Shown here: positions 16,784-27,174 of the stretch, one piece after another | Layout of the letters: every line of letters starts with the position of its first letter | Numbering within the stretch: position 1 is the stretch's first letter | DNA from: Rhodoligotrophos appendicifer | GTDB lineage: Bacteria; Pseudomonadota; Alphaproteobacteria; Rhizobiales; Im1 | Length of the DNA stretch: 64,000 nucleotides | NCBI RefSeq assembly: GCF_007474605.1 | Contig: NZ_VHKL01000001.1 | Span: forward strand, 496,001-560,000 | Direction of reading: 5' to 3' | Notes under the pieces: model-generated | What the model saw: only the letters and a program-made list of their open reading frames with translations | Databases searched by the model: none | Told to the model about the DNA's origin: nothing | Translations under genes and position numbers: made by a program

Positions 16784-17869
16784 TCAGACCTCCAGACGCA
16801 GGTCGCCGCGGTAAATCACACTGTCCCCGCCTGCGCGGTCGACGATATGGCCGACCTCGAACACAGTTTCGCCACTGGCGCGAAGATGCGCGGTGACGTC
16901 GGAAGCCGACTCGGCCGCAACCACGACGATCATGCCAATGCCGCAATTGAAAGTGCGCAGCATCTCGGCGGGTGCAATGCCGCCGATTTTTGCCAACCAT
17001 CGGAACACTGGCGGCACCTCCACCGAATCGAGGGTGAAGACCGCAGACAAATGCTTGGGCAGAACCCGAGGCACGTTTTCAGTGATGCCACCCCCTGTAA
17101 TATGGGCCAAGGCTTTGATCGCTCCGGACCGTCGAAGGGCTTCCAGAATGCTGCGGACGTAAATTCGCGTGGGCGTCAACAACGCTTCCGCTAGGCTCAC
17201 CTCGTGAGCAAAGGGAGCTGGTGCCGCGTAATCGAGCCCTTGGTCCAGCACGAGCCTTCGAATGAGCGAATAACCGTTGGAATGCGCCCCCGACGACGCA
17301 AGACCGAGGATGATGTCGCCTTCATTGACATCGATTCGTGGCAAGAGGCGGCTGCGCTCGACCACACCGACGGCGAAACCAGCCAGATCGTAGTCGGCAC
17401 CAGCATACATGCCGGGCATTTCCGCTGTTTCGCCCCCTATCAGCGCCGCGCCCGCCTGGCGACAGCCCTCCCCTATCCCGGCGATGATCTGACGCCCAAC
17501 CGAAACGTCCAGGTGTCCGGTCGCAAAATAATCCAGGAAGAAGAGGGGTTCGGCGCCTTGTACGATCAGATCGTTGACGGACATCGCCACGAGATCAATT
17601 CCAATCGTCTCATGACGGCCACTATCGATGGCGATCTTGAGCTTCGTGCCAACTCCATCATTGGCGGCCACGAGAACCGGATCCTGGTAGTTTAGCGATT
17701 TGAGATCGAAAAGGCCGCCAAACCCGCCCAATGCGGCATCGGCCCCCGGACGGGCCGTGGATGCCGCGATGGGCTTTATCGCCTCAACAAGCGCGTTCCC
17801 TGCATTGATGTCGACGCCGGCATCACTATAGGTGTAGCTGTTGGGGTTGACGGTCGATTGATTGGCCAT
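16784..17869 (-). CDS. purM: Phosphoribosylformylglycinamidine cyclo-ligase
   Basis: 361 residues from ATG 17869; the frame is open upstream to 18061, but those codons overlap the divergent gene and do not match the family. PurM closes the imidazole ring of AIR using ATP. The N-terminal block [19 protein letters not shown], the FGGLFDL block and [21 protein letters not shown] are classic. It is the first gene of the purM-purN-GST set and is divergent from the DUF2066 gene, with a shared promoter region of about 110 bases. Confidence 0.96.
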   Translation of the reverse strand: MANQSTVNPNSYTYSDAGVDINAGNALVEAIKPIAASTARPGADAALGGFGGLFDLKSLNYQDPVLVAANDGVGTKLKIAIDSGRHETIGIDLVAMSVNDLIVQGAEPLFFLDYFATGHLDVSVGRQIIAGIGEGCRQAGAALIGGETAEMPGMYAGADYDLAGFAVGVVERSRLLPRIDVNEGDIILGLASSGAHSNGYSLIRRLVLDQGLDYAAPAPFAHEVSLAEALLTPTRIYVRSILEALRRSGAIKALAHITGGGITENVPRVLPKHLSAVFTLDSVEVPPVFRWLAKIGGIAPAEMLRTFNCGIGMIVVVAAESASDVTAHLRASGETVFEVGHIVDRAGGDSVIYRGDLRLEV

Positions 17870-17982
17870 AGTGACCGGGACCCTTGATGATCGAAGTCGT
17901 GATTGCAATCTCTGGCGAGAACAAGCAGAAAAGCGCGCTTCGCACAAGCTTGCGGGTGGGGCGAGGAAAGGTTCTACGACAG

Positions 17983-19110
17983 ATGGCGTCTCTCTTGATC
18001 CCTGGGCCCTCCCCGGTCTCGTGCGCGCTGCGCGCCGCGACGACAGGATTAATTTTCGCATTGGTGGCGGTCGGGGCGCTTCTCTCGTGGACGCCGACAG
18101 CCTACGCCGACCCCTATACTGTCTCCGACGTGGAAGTGGACGCCAAGGCCAAGGATGCGCAGGCCGCCAAGCTGAAGGCTATCAGTGAAGCCCAGGTCAA
18201 GGCATTTCAGGAGATGATCCAGCGGATTGCCTCCGCTGATCAGGCTGCCCGTTTGTCCACCCTCGATCCCGGGAAGATTGGCCGCTTGATGTCCAGCATG
18301 TCGGTTCAGAAGGAACAGACGGGCCCGGGCCGCTACATTGCCACCCTGACCATCAGCTTTCTCCCCAACAAAGTGCGCCAGCTTTTGGAAACTCAGGGCG
18401 TCGAGTTCAGCGAGAATCAAGCACCACCGACGACGGTCGTTCCGGTTTGGATCGGACGTGACGGCGCCGTACTCTGGAACGGTGATAATCCTTGGCTAAC
18501 AGCCTGGCGCAGCTTGGATTTGAAGAACACGGTTGCGCCGGTCATCTTGCCCTTGGGGGATGCGGTCGATCAGGCGTCGATAACCACCGATCAAGCCGCC
18601 GTCAGTGATCCCGGCGCCCTGAGTGCCGTGGCTCAACGCTACCATACGGACACAGTCCTCGTAGCTGCGGCGGAGCTTGTTGCAATCAACGTGATTCGCG
18701 TAACCGCAAGCGGCCTGAGCGCCGCCGGACCCGTCGCCTTCGACAACACATTCAATATCACCGATGGTAATCTGCAACAGGCAGCACTGGCGGGAGCCAA
18801 CGCCGTCATGTCCTCCATACAAGAACAGTGGAAGTCGACCGGCGCACAGCGTTTTCAGCCAGCCGTCCCGGCGCAGAAGATAAAGCTTGCAGTCCCGTTT
18901 ACCTCGCTGGCGGAATGGAATTCCATAAGGTCTCGCCTGATGGCCACCTCCGGCATCCAAAGTGTCGATGTGCAATCACTATCGGGGACGGGTGCGATCA
19001 CGACTTTAGAGTTCAAGATGACCATGCCGGAGTTGCAGGATGGACTGGCCCGCAACGGCTTCGTCCTCTCGGCAGTCGGTGACACTTGGGTGCTGCAGCC
19101 ACGACGCTGA
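17983..19110 (+). CDS. DUF2066 family exported protein
   Basis: About 375 residues from ATG 17983, with a hydrophobic N-terminal signal ([14 protein letters not shown]) and a likely cleavage after TAYA. The mature part begins with an acidic/Ala-rich region ([17 protein letters not shown]) and the rest fits the DUF2066 layout of proteins found beside PgsA/PerM/Hda genes. The role is unknown; a periplasmic or membrane-anchored location is inferred from the signal. The frame extends upstream to 17884, but that version would bury the signal peptide. It leads a co-directional run with the phosphatidyltransferase, AI-2E permease and hdaA. Confidence 0.75.
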   Translation: MASLLIPGPSPVSCALRAATTGLIFALVAVGALLSWTPTAYADPYTVSDVEVDAKAKDAQAAKLKAISEAQVKAFQEMIQRIASADQAARLSTLDPGKIGRLMSSMSVQKEQTGPGRYIATLTISFLPNKVRQLLETQGVEFSENQAPPTTVVPVWIGRDGAVLWNGDNPWLTAWRSLDLKNTVAPVILPLGDAVDQASITTDQAAVSDPGALSAVAQRYHTDTVLVAAAELVAINVIRVTASGLSAAGPVAFDNTFNITDGNLQQAALAGANAVMSSIQEQWKSTGAQRFQPAVPAQKIKLAVPFTSLAEWNSIRSRLMATSGIQSVDVQSLSGTGAITTLEFKMTMPELQDGLARNGFVLSAVGDTWVLQPRR

Positions 19111-19180
19111 GAGGGATTTAAAGATTTTCTACCGCATCACGTTCGCCTGATGTGATTGAACCTTATCAACGAGCTCTGGC

Positions 19181-19717
19181 GTGACAATACCGAATATCAT
19201 CACGATCGGCCGGATTCTGCTCGTCCCCTTGACCATATGGCTAATCTTTACGAGCCAGTTTCTCATCGCTTTTATCGTCTTTCTGGCGGCCGGGATCAGC
19301 GATGCTGTCGATGGCTTCATTGCAAAACGATACGGCTTGACCACCGAACTCGGAGCGTATCTAGACCCTCTGGCTGACAAGCTGTTACTTGTCAGCATCT
19401 ACGTCTCGTTGAGTATTCTCAGCACTTTGCCTCTTTGGCTTGTGATCCTCGTCGTGAGTCGTGACATACTGATCATCGGCGCGGTGATGCTGTCATGGGT
19501 CCTGGACAAGCCAGTACAAATGCGGCCGCTGTGGATCAGCAAGTTCAACACAACCGCTCAGATCCTTTTGGCAGGAATGATCTTGGCCGTCCTGGGCCTT
19601 GGGGCGAATCTTGGTATCTTTACGACGGCGGCGGTCTACGGCGTGGGAGCACTGACGGTTCTGTCCGGCGCCGCCTATATGCGAGAATGGGTTCGGCACA
19701 TGGCGAACGGCGTCTAG
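19181..19717 (+). CDS. CDP-alcohol phosphatidyltransferase family protein
   Basis: 178 residues with at least four membrane helices. The family motif D-x2-D-G-x2-A-x-R...G-x3-D-x3-D is present as SDAVDGFIAKRYG followed by GAYLDPLADK, the metal and CDP-lipid site. PgsA-type enzymes make phosphatidylglycerol phosphate; this protein may be that or a paralogue with another alcohol acceptor. The start is GTG 19181. It lies 70 bases after the DUF2066 gene and 18 before the AI-2E permease, consistent with one operon. Confidence 0.85.
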   Translation: MTIPNIITIGRILLVPLTIWLIFTSQFLIAFIVFLAAGISDAVDGFIAKRYGLTTELGAYLDPLADKLLLVSIYVSLSILSTLPLWLVILVVSRDILIIGAVMLSWVLDKPVQMRPLWISKFNTTAQILLAGMILAVLGLGANLGIFTTAAVYGVGALTVLSGAAYMREWVRHMANGV

Positions 19718-19735
19718 AAATCCTCTGAGGACCTG

Positions 19736-20890
19736 ATGGTGTTGCATCGGCAAATGATCTTCTGGATCGCAGCGTTAGTCGCGATGATCCTGATGCTGTA
19801 CATATTCAGCACCATCCTGCTGCCGTTTATTGCAGGCTTCGCGATTGCCTATTTCCTGGATCCCGTTGCCGACTGGCTTCAACGTCGCGGAATGAACCGT
19901 CTGGCTGCGACGTTTACGATTCTTCTCCTGTTCATTCTTCTCATCGTCGTGGTGGCCCTCAGCCTCGTGCCGACCCTGAGCGAGCAGCTCTCAGGTCTGG
20001 CTCAGAAACTGCCCGACTACATCAAGTCACTTATCGACCTCTATCAGCGAGTCGCACCCGACTGGCTCAAGGACGTCTTCACGTCCCCCGACCAACAACA
20101 GCTGACAAGCAACCTTTCCGATGTGGCTTCCAAAGGAGCGGGATGGCTTGCAACCATCCTGTCGTCGCTATGGTCGGGTGGGATGGCGGTCATCAATATT
20201 GTCTCGCTTCTCGTGATCACCCCGATTGTCGTCTTCTACATGCTGAACGATTGGGACCGCATGGTCGCAATGATCGACGCACTGCTCCCGAGAGGTCACG
20301 TTGAGACGATCCGGGGTCTTGCCCGCGAAATGGACCGGGCCGTGGCGGGCTTCATTCGCGGACAGGGGACCGTCTGCCTCGTCCTGGGATCGTTTTATGC
20401 CGCGGCCCTGACGGCGGCAGGCCTGAGCTTCGGACTGCTCATAGGCATTACCGCCGGCATTTTGAGCTTCATCCCTTATGTCGGGTCCATAACCGGTTTC
20501 GTTCTTTCAATAGGCATGGCCCTGGTTCAGTTCTGGCCAGAATGGACCATGGTCCTGGTCGTATTCGGCATTTTCGTTTTTGGACAGTTCGTCGAAGGTA
20601 ATTTTCTGCAGCCGGTGCTCGTAGGAGATAGGGTAGGTCTCCACCCCGTCTGGTTGATGTTTGCCCTGTTTGCCTTCGGCTATCTCTTCGGATTTGCCGG
20701 CCTGTTGCTCGCCGTCCCGTTGGCAGCCTGTGTTGGCGTTTTGGTTCGTTTCGCTGTCCGAAGATATAGAGAGAGCCCTCTATATCTGGAGCCAGATACC
20801 CTCGCATTGGCAACGGGCGAGCAAGGGTTGCCACCCTTACCGCCCTCCAAGTCCGTCGTTCAGATCACTCACGGCGAGGAGGCGCGCTGA
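19736..20890 (+). CDS. AI-2E family transporter (PerM/YhhT type)
   Basis: 384 residues, polytopic, with the usual layout: two N-terminal helices (LPFIAGFAIAYFLDPV), a cytoplasmic or periplasmic loop region with a Leu-rich amphipathic part, and a block of C-terminal helices containing FVEGNFLQPVLVGDRVGLHP, a family hallmark. Members export small molecules or ions; the AI-2 export role known for TqsA is not general. ATG 19736 is preceded by GAGG. The gene is followed by hdaA one base after the stop. Confidence 0.9.
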   Translation: MVLHRQMIFWIAALVAMILMLYIFSTILLPFIAGFAIAYFLDPVADWLQRRGMNRLAATFTILLLFILLIVVVALSLVPTLSEQLSGLAQKLPDYIKSLIDLYQRVAPDWLKDVFTSPDQQQLTSNLSDVASKGAGWLATILSSLWSGGMAVINIVSLLVITPIVVFYMLNDWDRMVAMIDALLPRGHVETIRGLAREMDRAVAGFIRGQGTVCLVLGSFYAAALTAAGLSFGLLIGITAGILSFIPYVGSITGFVLSIGMALVQFWPEWTMVLVVFGIFVFGQFVEGNFLQPVLVGDRVGLHPVWLMFALFAFGYLFGFAGLLLAVPLAACVGVLVRFAVRRYRESPLYLEPDTLALATGEQGLPPLPPSKSVVQITHGEEAR

Positions 20891-20891
20891 A

Positions 20892-21593
20892 GTGCCGGAG
20901 AATTCGAGAGTGGTAGGTCGTGCAAGTCAGCTTGCACTGAAGCTACCCTTTCGACCCGCGATGAACCGCGAGGATTTTTTGGTAGCGGAGAGCAATCGTA
21001 TGGCGGTCGATGCGATCGATCGCTGGCCTGCTTGGCGCGCCCGTACTCTTGTTCTGGTTGGTCCCGAAGGGAGTGGGAAAAGTCATCTGGCCCGGGTCTG
21101 GCGGATGAAGTCCGGGGCGACCCTGGTCACGTCCCCGGAGCTGACGATCGATAATGTGCCAGACCTCTCGCGGAACGGCGCCGTCATCGTTGAAGACGCC
21201 CCCTTCGAACTCGAAGAGCGGGCCCTGTTTCATCTCATCAACATGACCAAGGAGAATGGTGGCCATCTCCTGATCACCTCGCGAAGCTTTCCGGCCCACT
21301 GGGACATAAAGCTGCCCGATCTTGGCACACGATTGAAGGCTGTCGAGCTTGCATCGCTGCAGCCCCCTGATGATCAGCTGCTTCGATCCGTGCTGGTCAA
21401 GCTCTTCGGCGATCGCCAGCTCTTAGTAAACGACTCGGTGCTCGAATACCTTCTGATGAGAATGGAACGGTCGGGGGCTGTCGCCAAGATCCTTGTCAAC
21501 GCGATCGATAGAGTGAGCTTGGAGCGTCATGCCCCTGTCACAAAGGCTCTTGTACGACTTGTACTCAAGGAGACCGAGGTAAGATCGGATTGA
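20892..21593 (+). CDS. hdaA: DnaA regulatory inactivator HdaA
   Basis: 233 residues from GTG 20892, chosen because GAGGAGG lies nine bases before it. HdaA, with the beta clamp, stimulates ATP hydrolysis by DnaA and so limits re-initiation. The N-terminal QLALKLPF fits a clamp-binding motif. The AAA+ core has Walker A GPEGSGKSH and a Walker B-like VIVEDAPF. It lacks the DNA-binding domain of DnaA. The alternative is another DnaA-domain protein, but length, motif and position downstream of PerM and before ppk match alphaproteobacterial hdaA. Confidence 0.88.
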   Translation: MPENSRVVGRASQLALKLPFRPAMNREDFLVAESNRMAVDAIDRWPAWRARTLVLVGPEGSGKSHLARVWRMKSGATLVTSPELTIDNVPDLSRNGAVIVEDAPFELEERALFHLINMTKENGGHLLITSRSFPAHWDIKLPDLGTRLKAVELASLQPPDDQLLRSVLVKLFGDRQLLVNDSVLEYLLMRMERSGAVAKILVNAIDRVSLERHAPVTKALVRLVLKETEVRSD

Positions 21594-21598
21594 CCGGC

Positions 21599-21646
21599 GA
21601 CGTGCCGCAACAGAATAAGATTGCATTCTCACCGGGTCGGCACGTC
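21599..21646. promoter_or_regulatory. Inverted repeat between hdaA and ppk
   Basis: GACGTGCCG (21599-21607) and CGGCACGTC (21638-21646) are perfect 9-bp inverted copies with a 30-base spacer, ending about 40 bases before the ppk start. A regulatory site or an RNA stem in the ppk leader is possible. Confidence 0.35.
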
Positions 21647-21686
21647 TGCTTATTGTGACGGTCGCATTGTCGGAAAGGTAACACGA

Positions 21687-23975
21687 ATGAGCGCTGGCAT
21701 CGCCAAGGGAACAAGGGATGAAGTTGCCTTCCTCGAAAAAGAGGATGGTGACCTGGCTCAAAGGGAAGCGATCGCCTCTCCCGTTGTGAAGACGATCATT
21801 CCGTCCATCGCCGCCGACAGCCCCGACCGTTTTATCAATCGCGAAGTGTCGTGGCTCGGCTTCAATTTCCGGGTTTTGGGTGAGTCGAAGAACCTGAACC
21901 ATCCACTGTTGGAGCGTCTTCGCTTTCTCTCAATTTCAGCCAATAATCTTGATGAATTCTACATGGTTCGAGTGGCCGGATTGATCGGCCAGATTCGCGC
22001 GGGCGTCAGCGCCGTCAGCGAGGATGGCCTGACCGCAGCCGAACAGCTCGAGAAAGTGCGGGTTCTGGCCCAGGAACTCATGACGCAGCAGGACGATCAT
22101 TGGCTCACCTTACGCCGGGAGCTTGCTGAGGCGGGAATTCATCTTGTCGACCCTGTGGAAATTACCGCGGAGGAAAGAGTTGAGCTGGAGCTCCGTTTCC
22201 TCGAACATATCTTCCCCATCCTCACCCCCATTGCTATTGATCCCGCCCATCCCTTTCCGTTCATTCCCAACAAGGGCCTGACATTCTGCCTGCGCTTGCG
22301 GAGATCATCGGACGAACACAGCATGAATGCGCTCATTCCCATCCCGGGAATGCTGGAGCGCTTCCTTCGACTTCCGGGATCGACCTCTCCCGAGTCTGGG
22401 TCGGCCACGGTTCGCTTTATCCGCCTTGAGGATGTCCTCTCAATCTTCGTCTCTCGGCTGTTTCCAGGATATGAGATTCTCGGCAGAGGCGTCTTCCGGG
22501 TGATCCGTGACAGCGACCTCGAGATCGAGGAAGAGGCTGAAGACCTGGTTCGCGAATTCGAAAGCGCCTTGAAGCGGCGCCGACGCGGCTCAGTCATCCG
22601 CCTGGAAATGGAAGCCGCCATGCCGGAGAAGCTCAGCGATTTCATCGCCGAGGAGCTCAGGGTCGCCCAGGAGAACATTGTTCGATGTGGCGGGCTGGTA
22701 GGCTATGCCGATACGTCCCAGCTCATTCTTGACGAACGCCCGGACCTGAAATTCAAGCCCTACAATCCCAGGTTCCCCGAGCGCATTCGAGACCTTGGCG
22801 GCGACTGCTTTGCGGCGATCCGGCAAAAAGACCTGATCGTCCACCATCCCTATGAATCCTTCGACGTCGTCGTCCAGTTCCTTCGGCAGGCCGCCGAGGA
22901 TCCCGACGTGGTGGCGATTAAGCAGACGCTCTATCGGACCTCACCGGGCTCGCCGATTGTGGCCGCTCTGGCCAAGGCGGCAGAAGCCGGCAAATCGGTG
23001 ACGGCCATTGTGGAACTCAAAGCACGTTTCGACGAAGCTGCAAATATTCAATGGTCTCGCGATCTTGAGCGCGCCGGTGCCCAGGTGGTGTACGGCTTCC
23101 TGGAGCTCAAGACGCACGCCAAAGTGTCTCTCGTGGTTCGACGGGAAGGCAGCGGGTTGCGCACCTATGTCCATTTCGGAACCGGCAACTATCATCCCAT
23201 CACTGCAAAGGTTTACACCGACCTCTCATTCTTCACCTGTGATCCAGCCATCGGTCGGGACGCTATAAAGCTGTTCAACTTCATTTCCGGTTATGCACCG
23301 CCCACGGATTTGGAAGAAATCTCGATCTCGCCGCTCAATCTTCACACGAAGATCCTGAAAAGCATCGATGAGGAAATCCAACACGCTCGTGCCGGTAGAC
23401 CGGCTCAGATTTGGGCGAAACTAAACTCGCTCGTGGACCCGGAGGTCATCGATAAGCTGTACGAGGCGAGTGGAGCGGGCGTGCAGATCGATCTTGTCGT
23501 GCGAGGAATTTGCTGTTTGAGGCCTGGCGTGCCTAAACTTTCCGAGACCATCCGCGTTAAAAGCATTATCGGACGTTTCCTGGAACATTCGCGCATTGTT
23601 TGCTTCGGGGCCGGTCATGGCCTGCCGTCTGACAAGGCGAAAGTCTATATCTCCTCTGCGGACTGGATGCAGAGAAATTTACACCGCCGATGCGAGACCA
23701 TGGTCCCTATCCACAACTTGACGGTGCATCAACAGGTGCTGGATCAAATCATGATCGCTTCATTGCAGGATAATCAGCAGAGCTGGGAACTTCTGCCCGA
23801 TGGCCGCTCGCGGCGGATCGAGCCGGGGCCGACAGATGAATTGTTCAATGCGCATGAATATTTTATGACCAATCCGAGCCTTTCGGGGCGGGGCAGTTCT
23901 CTCAGGGACAGTCTGCCTCCAGCGTTAATTCACAGGATCTCTCAGCATGCGAGGGCGGTACAGGGCGGACAATAG
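21687..23975 (+). CDS. ppk: Polyphosphate kinase 1
   Basis: About 762 residues from ATG 21687 (GGAAAGG eight bases upstream). Ppk1 reversibly polymerises the ATP gamma phosphate into polyphosphate through a phosphohistidine. Visible blocks: [14 protein letters not shown] and [15 protein letters not shown] at the N-terminus, the long helical and head domains, and the C-terminal catalytic part with [11 protein letters not shown], which carries the phosphorylated His. The gene is followed directly by ppx, which degrades the product. The start of this run is 93 bases after hdaA, so it may have its own promoter. Confidence 0.96.
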   Translation: MSAGIAKGTRDEVAFLEKEDGDLAQREAIASPVVKTIIPSIAADSPDRFINREVSWLGFNFRVLGESKNLNHPLLERLRFLSISANNLDEFYMVRVAGLIGQIRAGVSAVSEDGLTAAEQLEKVRVLAQELMTQQDDHWLTLRRELAEAGIHLVDPVEITAEERVELELRFLEHIFPILTPIAIDPAHPFPFIPNKGLTFCLRLRRSSDEHSMNALIPIPGMLERFLRLPGSTSPESGSATVRFIRLEDVLSIFVSRLFPGYEILGRGVFRVIRDSDLEIEEEAEDLVREFESALKRRRRGSVIRLEMEAAMPEKLSDFIAEELRVAQENIVRCGGLVGYADTSQLILDERPDLKFKPYNPRFPERIRDLGGDCFAAIRQKDLIVHHPYESFDVVVQFLRQAAEDPDVVAIKQTLYRTSPGSPIVAALAKAAEAGKSVTAIVELKARFDEAANIQWSRDLERAGAQVVYGFLELKTHAKVSLVVRREGSGLRTYVHFGTGNYHPITAKVYTDLSFFTCDPAIGRDAIKLFNFISGYAPPTDLEEISISPLNLHTKILKSIDEEIQHARAGRPAQIWAKLNSLVDPEVIDKLYEASGAGVQIDLVVRGICCLRPGVPKLSETIRVKSIIGRFLEHSRIVCFGAGHGLPSDKAKVYISSADWMQRNLHRRCETMVPIHNLTVHQQVLDQIMIASLQDNQQSWELLPDGRSRRIEPGPTDELFNAHEYFMTNPSLSGRGSSLRDSLPPALIHRISQHARAVQGGQ

Positions 23976-25499
23976 GTGAAACGAAAGAAACTGGCCCGGG
24001 CAGAACCGCCAAAATATCAGCCCGTCGGAATCGTCGATATCGGTTCGAATTCCGTGCGTCTCGTGGTTTACGATGGGCCAAATCGTGCACCGGCACCGAT
24101 TTTCAACGAGAAGATCGCTTGCGGGCTAGGCCGCGGTTTAGCGCTCACCGGGCGACTGAGCGACGATGCGACACAGCGAGCTGTCAAAGCGCTGCGCCGT
24201 TTCCGTCTGCTTTGCGAACAGATGGGCGCTGAGAAGATCTACGCGGTGGCTACGGCTGCAGCCCGGGATGCGGAGAACGGGCCCAATTTCATCGAAATGG
24301 CCACGGAGGCTCTGGGTCACCGCATCAATGTTCTCTCCGGTAAGAAGGAGGCGGAACTCGCTGCGCGGGGCGTCCTTTCGGGCATTCCTGACGCTGACGG
24401 GATTGTCGGCGACCTCGGCGGGGGCAGCCTCGAACTCGTTGAGGTCAAGGATGGGGAAATTACCGACGGCGTCACCGTACCTCTCGGGCCACTCCGCCTG
24501 ATGGACTTGTCGGGAAACTCCATGGAGAAAGCCCGCAAGATCGTCGACGATACCTTTGCGGATCTCCCGATCCTCCAACGTCAGAAGGGCCGATCATTCT
24601 ACTCGGTCGGCGGCACATGGCGAAATCTGGCCAAGCTTCACATGGCGCAGACGAACTACCCTCTGCAGGTGCTTCATCATTACCGCATGACCAGACCGGC
24701 CGCCCGTAGCCTCGCTTCCTTGGTGAGCGGCCTGTCAGCAGACACTGTGCGTGAGATACCGGCAATTCAGAAAACGCGTGCCGACACCCTGCCCTACGGT
24801 GCCCTCGTACTGGACCGGATGCTCAAGAAGGGCAAGGCAAAGGACGTCATCGTTTCTGCATTCGGCCTTCGCGAAGGCTTGATTTTTTCGAAGCTGGAGA
24901 AGAACAAGCGCAAACGCGATCCGCTCATCGTCGCCTGCATCGACTTTGCTCGCCGGTATGCGCGGTCTGTTGAACACGAATATGAGCTCTGTGATTGGAC
25001 GGACCAGCTTTTCGGTGGTCCCACCGACAAGGAGACTCCAGAGGAACAGCGACTGCGGTACGCCGCATGCTTTTTGGCAGACATCGGCTGGCGAACTCAT
25101 CCGAACTACCGCGGGGAGCGAAGCGTATCCCTGATCTCCCAGGCCTCCTTTGTTGGCGTCGACCATCCTGGCCGCATCTTTCTCGCCTTCACAGTCTTCT
25201 TCCGCTACGAAGGTCCTCTCAGCGACTCGGCGCCGCAAGACCTCATGCGCATGGTGGATGACGACGTGATCGCTCGTGCCCGCCTGATCAGCGCGGCCCA
25301 AAGATTGGCTTATGTCATGTCTGGTGCAATGCCGGGAATGCTGCCACGCATCGGCTTGAGCATGGAAACACCGAAAGCCCTAACGCTCACTGTTCCAAAA
25401 AGTCTGGAGCCCTTGCTCGGAGAACGCGTCGAGCGTGCATTCTCCGAACTTGCCTTACTCGCCGGCCGGGCGCCCCTGACCAAAATTGTTGACGACTAA
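23976..25499 (+). CDS. ppx: Exopolyphosphatase / guanosine pentaphosphatase (Ppx/GppA)
   Basis: 507 residues, starting at a GTG directly after the ppk stop. The actin-like ATPase fold is shown by VGIVDIGSNSVRLVVYD at the N-terminus and IVGDLGGGSLELVEV near residue 145. A C-terminal HD-like helical extension follows (LADIGWRTHPNYR). Ppx removes terminal phosphates from polyphosphate and GppA converts pppGpp; pairing with ppk favours the first. Its end overlaps the convergent HugZ-like gene by four bases. Confidence 0.93.
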   Translation: MKRKKLARAEPPKYQPVGIVDIGSNSVRLVVYDGPNRAPAPIFNEKIACGLGRGLALTGRLSDDATQRAVKALRRFRLLCEQMGAEKIYAVATAAARDAENGPNFIEMATEALGHRINVLSGKKEAELAARGVLSGIPDADGIVGDLGGGSLELVEVKDGEITDGVTVPLGPLRLMDLSGNSMEKARKIVDDTFADLPILQRQKGRSFYSVGGTWRNLAKLHMAQTNYPLQVLHHYRMTRPAARSLASLVSGLSADTVREIPAIQKTRADTLPYGALVLDRMLKKGKAKDVIVSAFGLREGLIFSKLEKNKRKRDPLIVACIDFARRYARSVEHEYELCDWTDQLFGGPTDKETPEEQRLRYAACFLADIGWRTHPNYRGERSVSLISQASFVGVDHPGRIFLAFTVFFRYEGPLSDSAPQDLMRMVDDDVIARARLISAAQRLAYVMSGAMPGMLPRIGLSMETPKALTLTVPKSLEPLLGERVERAFSELALLAGRAPLTKIVDD

Positions 25500-26266
25500 A
25501 CCACTGGAAGGGTTTCTAAGGCTCTGGCCTTCTTGACCAGATCGACCAGATTTTTGCGGACCTCCCCTGCATCTTTGGCTGGTCTCTCGAAAGCGAGCCG
25601 GACGCACTCCTGTCCCTTGACAAGGTCGCACCCATCGGGATCGCAACCCGTCATCTTCCAGTCACCGGGTTCGGCACCCATTAATTTAACTGCGTACAGT
25701 GCAACCGCATCGCTGTGATCTTCGTTCATATGGTCGATGATACCGCTTTCGGCGGCTGCGACGGCTTCGTGCTGGGCACCGTCCAAAATGAATTCGCCCG
25801 CTGGGAAGGTGACGATGCGTCCGAAGCCGCCAATGGAGTGGCCGCCTTCGACATGCAGTTTGTAAAGAGAGAAATCTTTGGACCCGATGTAGAAATCCGA
25901 GGCAGGTTGGTGGGCTAGAAACCTTGCCTTCGATAGACTGTCAGTCACGGGAGCGACAGTGCCCCATAGGGAAACCCGGATGCCTTCGAGAGGATCGCCG
26001 CTCGGCCCCGTACCGTCGATCAGCAGGGAGGCTCTCTCATCGCGCTTCAAATTCTTGGTATGCCAAGCCAAGTCCGAGAGCAGCAGGATGGGCGTGCCAA
26101 ACGAATCCGTTGCGACCGTGACAAGGGTGACCAGGGGCGCACCGCCGTCTTGCTGGATTGTGCCCAAAGCTCCTTTCCTTGCCGATCTAAGGAGATATCT
26201 GGCTGATTCACCTGGAGATTTAGTAACGGTTTGTTCTTCCAATTGTATGCCTCCTGGTACGCGCAA
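25496..26266 (-). CDS. HugZ-like protein (flavin/haem-binding split-barrel with DUF2470 C-terminus)
   Basis: 256 residues. The N-terminal two-thirds resemble a pyridoxamine-phosphate-oxidase-like split barrel (LLRSARKGALGTI, then VTLVTVATD and DERASLLIDG). The C-terminus contains HMNEDHSDAVALYA, characteristic of the DUF2470/HugZ domain. Family members bind haem or flavin; HugZ degrades haem in Helicobacter and Campylobacter. A haem-related role here is inference. It is convergent to ppx and divergent from chvI, with a 163-base promoter gap that contains repeated GCGTTA sites. Confidence 0.75.
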   Translation of the reverse strand: MRVPGGIQLEEQTVTKSPGESARYLLRSARKGALGTIQQDGGAPLVTLVTVATDSFGTPILLLSDLAWHTKNLKRDERASLLIDGTGPSGDPLEGIRVSLWGTVAPVTDSLSKARFLAHQPASDFYIGSKDFSLYKLHVEGGHSIGGFGRIVTFPAGEFILDGAQHEAVAAAESGIIDHMNEDHSDAVALYAVKLMGAEPGDWKMTGCDPDGCDLVKGQECVRLAFERPAKDAGEVRKNLVDLVKKARALETLPVV

Positions 26267-26270
26267 TAGT

Positions 26271-26368
26271 TGCGTTACATCATTGTCGTAGGGTATAGAT
26301 CGCCAGCTGCGTTATTGTCGCGTTATCAGTTTCATTCATGTGCCAGTCATTTCAGCCTTTGTAACGCA
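26271..26368. promoter_or_regulatory. Inverted TGCGTTACA sites in the hugZ-like / chvI promoter gap
   Basis: TGCGTTACA (26271-26279) and TGTAACGCA (26360-26368) are perfect reverse complements 80 bases apart. Two partial copies, TGCGTTATTG at 26308 and CGCGTTATC at 26319, lie between. They fit repeated binding sites of one regulator in the divergent region. ChvI itself or an iron/haem regulator are candidates, not identified. Confidence 0.45.
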
Positions 26369-26429
26369 TGATATGCGCCACATTTTACCCTTGTTCGCCC
26401 ACTAGAGCGCTTTGATAGGATCCATGGCC

Positions 26430-27140
26430 ATGGGCAAAAAGATGCCGATAATCGCACTGGTCGATGACGACCGGCACATTTTGACCTCGGTGAGCATGGC
26501 CCTCGAGGCTGAGGGCTACCAGACTCAGACCTATGCCGACGGGGTCGCCGCACTGAAGGGCCTGGAGGATAACCCTCCTGACGTGGCCATCTTCGACATT
26601 AAGATGCCGCGGATGGATGGAATGGAGCTTCTGCGTCGGCTTCGCCAGCGGACGGATATGCCTGTCATCTTCCTCACGTCGAAGGACGACGAGATCGATG
26701 AGCTTTTCGGTCTTAAAATGGGCGCTGATGATTACATCAGGAAGCCCTTCTCTCAACGACTGCTGATCGAACGCGTTCGTGCGGTTCTGCGGCGCTCCCA
26801 GCCTCGTGAGGCGTCCGCGACTGGTGACACCACCGCGAAGAAGATCGAGCGCGGGGCGTTGATCATGGATCCTGAACGCCATTCCTGCACCTGGAACGGC
26901 AAAGGCGTGACCTTGACGGTCACGGAGTTTTTGATCCTTCAAGCTCTTGCTCAGCGCCCCGGCGTGGTGAAGAGCCGAGATGCGCTGATGGATGCGGCCT
27001 ATGATGATCAAGTGTATGTCGACGACCGCACCATCGACAGCCACATCAAAAGACTGAGAAAAAAGTTTAAGGTCACTGACGACGACTTTGATGCCATCGA
27101 GACGTTGTATGGTGTTGGCTACCGCTTCAAGGAAATGTAA
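26430..27140 (+). CDS. chvI: Response regulator ChvI-like (OmpR/PhoB class)
   Basis: About 236 residues from ATG 26430 (AGGA nine bases before); ATG 26424 is also possible. The receiver domain has the acidic pair in [12 protein letters not shown], Asp56 in [12 protein letters not shown], a Thr/Ser in LTSKDDE and Lys in YIRKPF. The winged-helix output ends with [10 protein letters not shown]. Its position before a ChvG-like kinase and hprK matches the ChvI locus of alphaproteobacteria, where the pair controls envelope, acid and exopolysaccharide responses. Regulation by that pathway here is inferred. Confidence 0.85.
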   Translation: MGKKMPIIALVDDDRHILTSVSMALEAEGYQTQTYADGVAALKGLEDNPPDVAIFDIKMPRMDGMELLRRLRQRTDMPVIFLTSKDDEIDELFGLKMGADDYIRKPFSQRLLIERVRAVLRRSQPREASATGDTTAKKIERGALIMDPERHSCTWNGKGVTLTVTEFLILQALAQRPGVVKSRDALMDAAYDDQVYVDDRTIDSHIKRLRKKFKVTDDDFDAIETLYGVGYRFKEM

Positions 27141-27174
27141 AGCGGTCCTTGTCTAGAGGGCCAAGCGCAAAAAG

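Noticed and set aside
21647-21680. A possible Pho box before ppk (TTGTGAC and ATTGTCG)
   Set aside because: The halves do not have the 11-base period and fit the consensus poorly.
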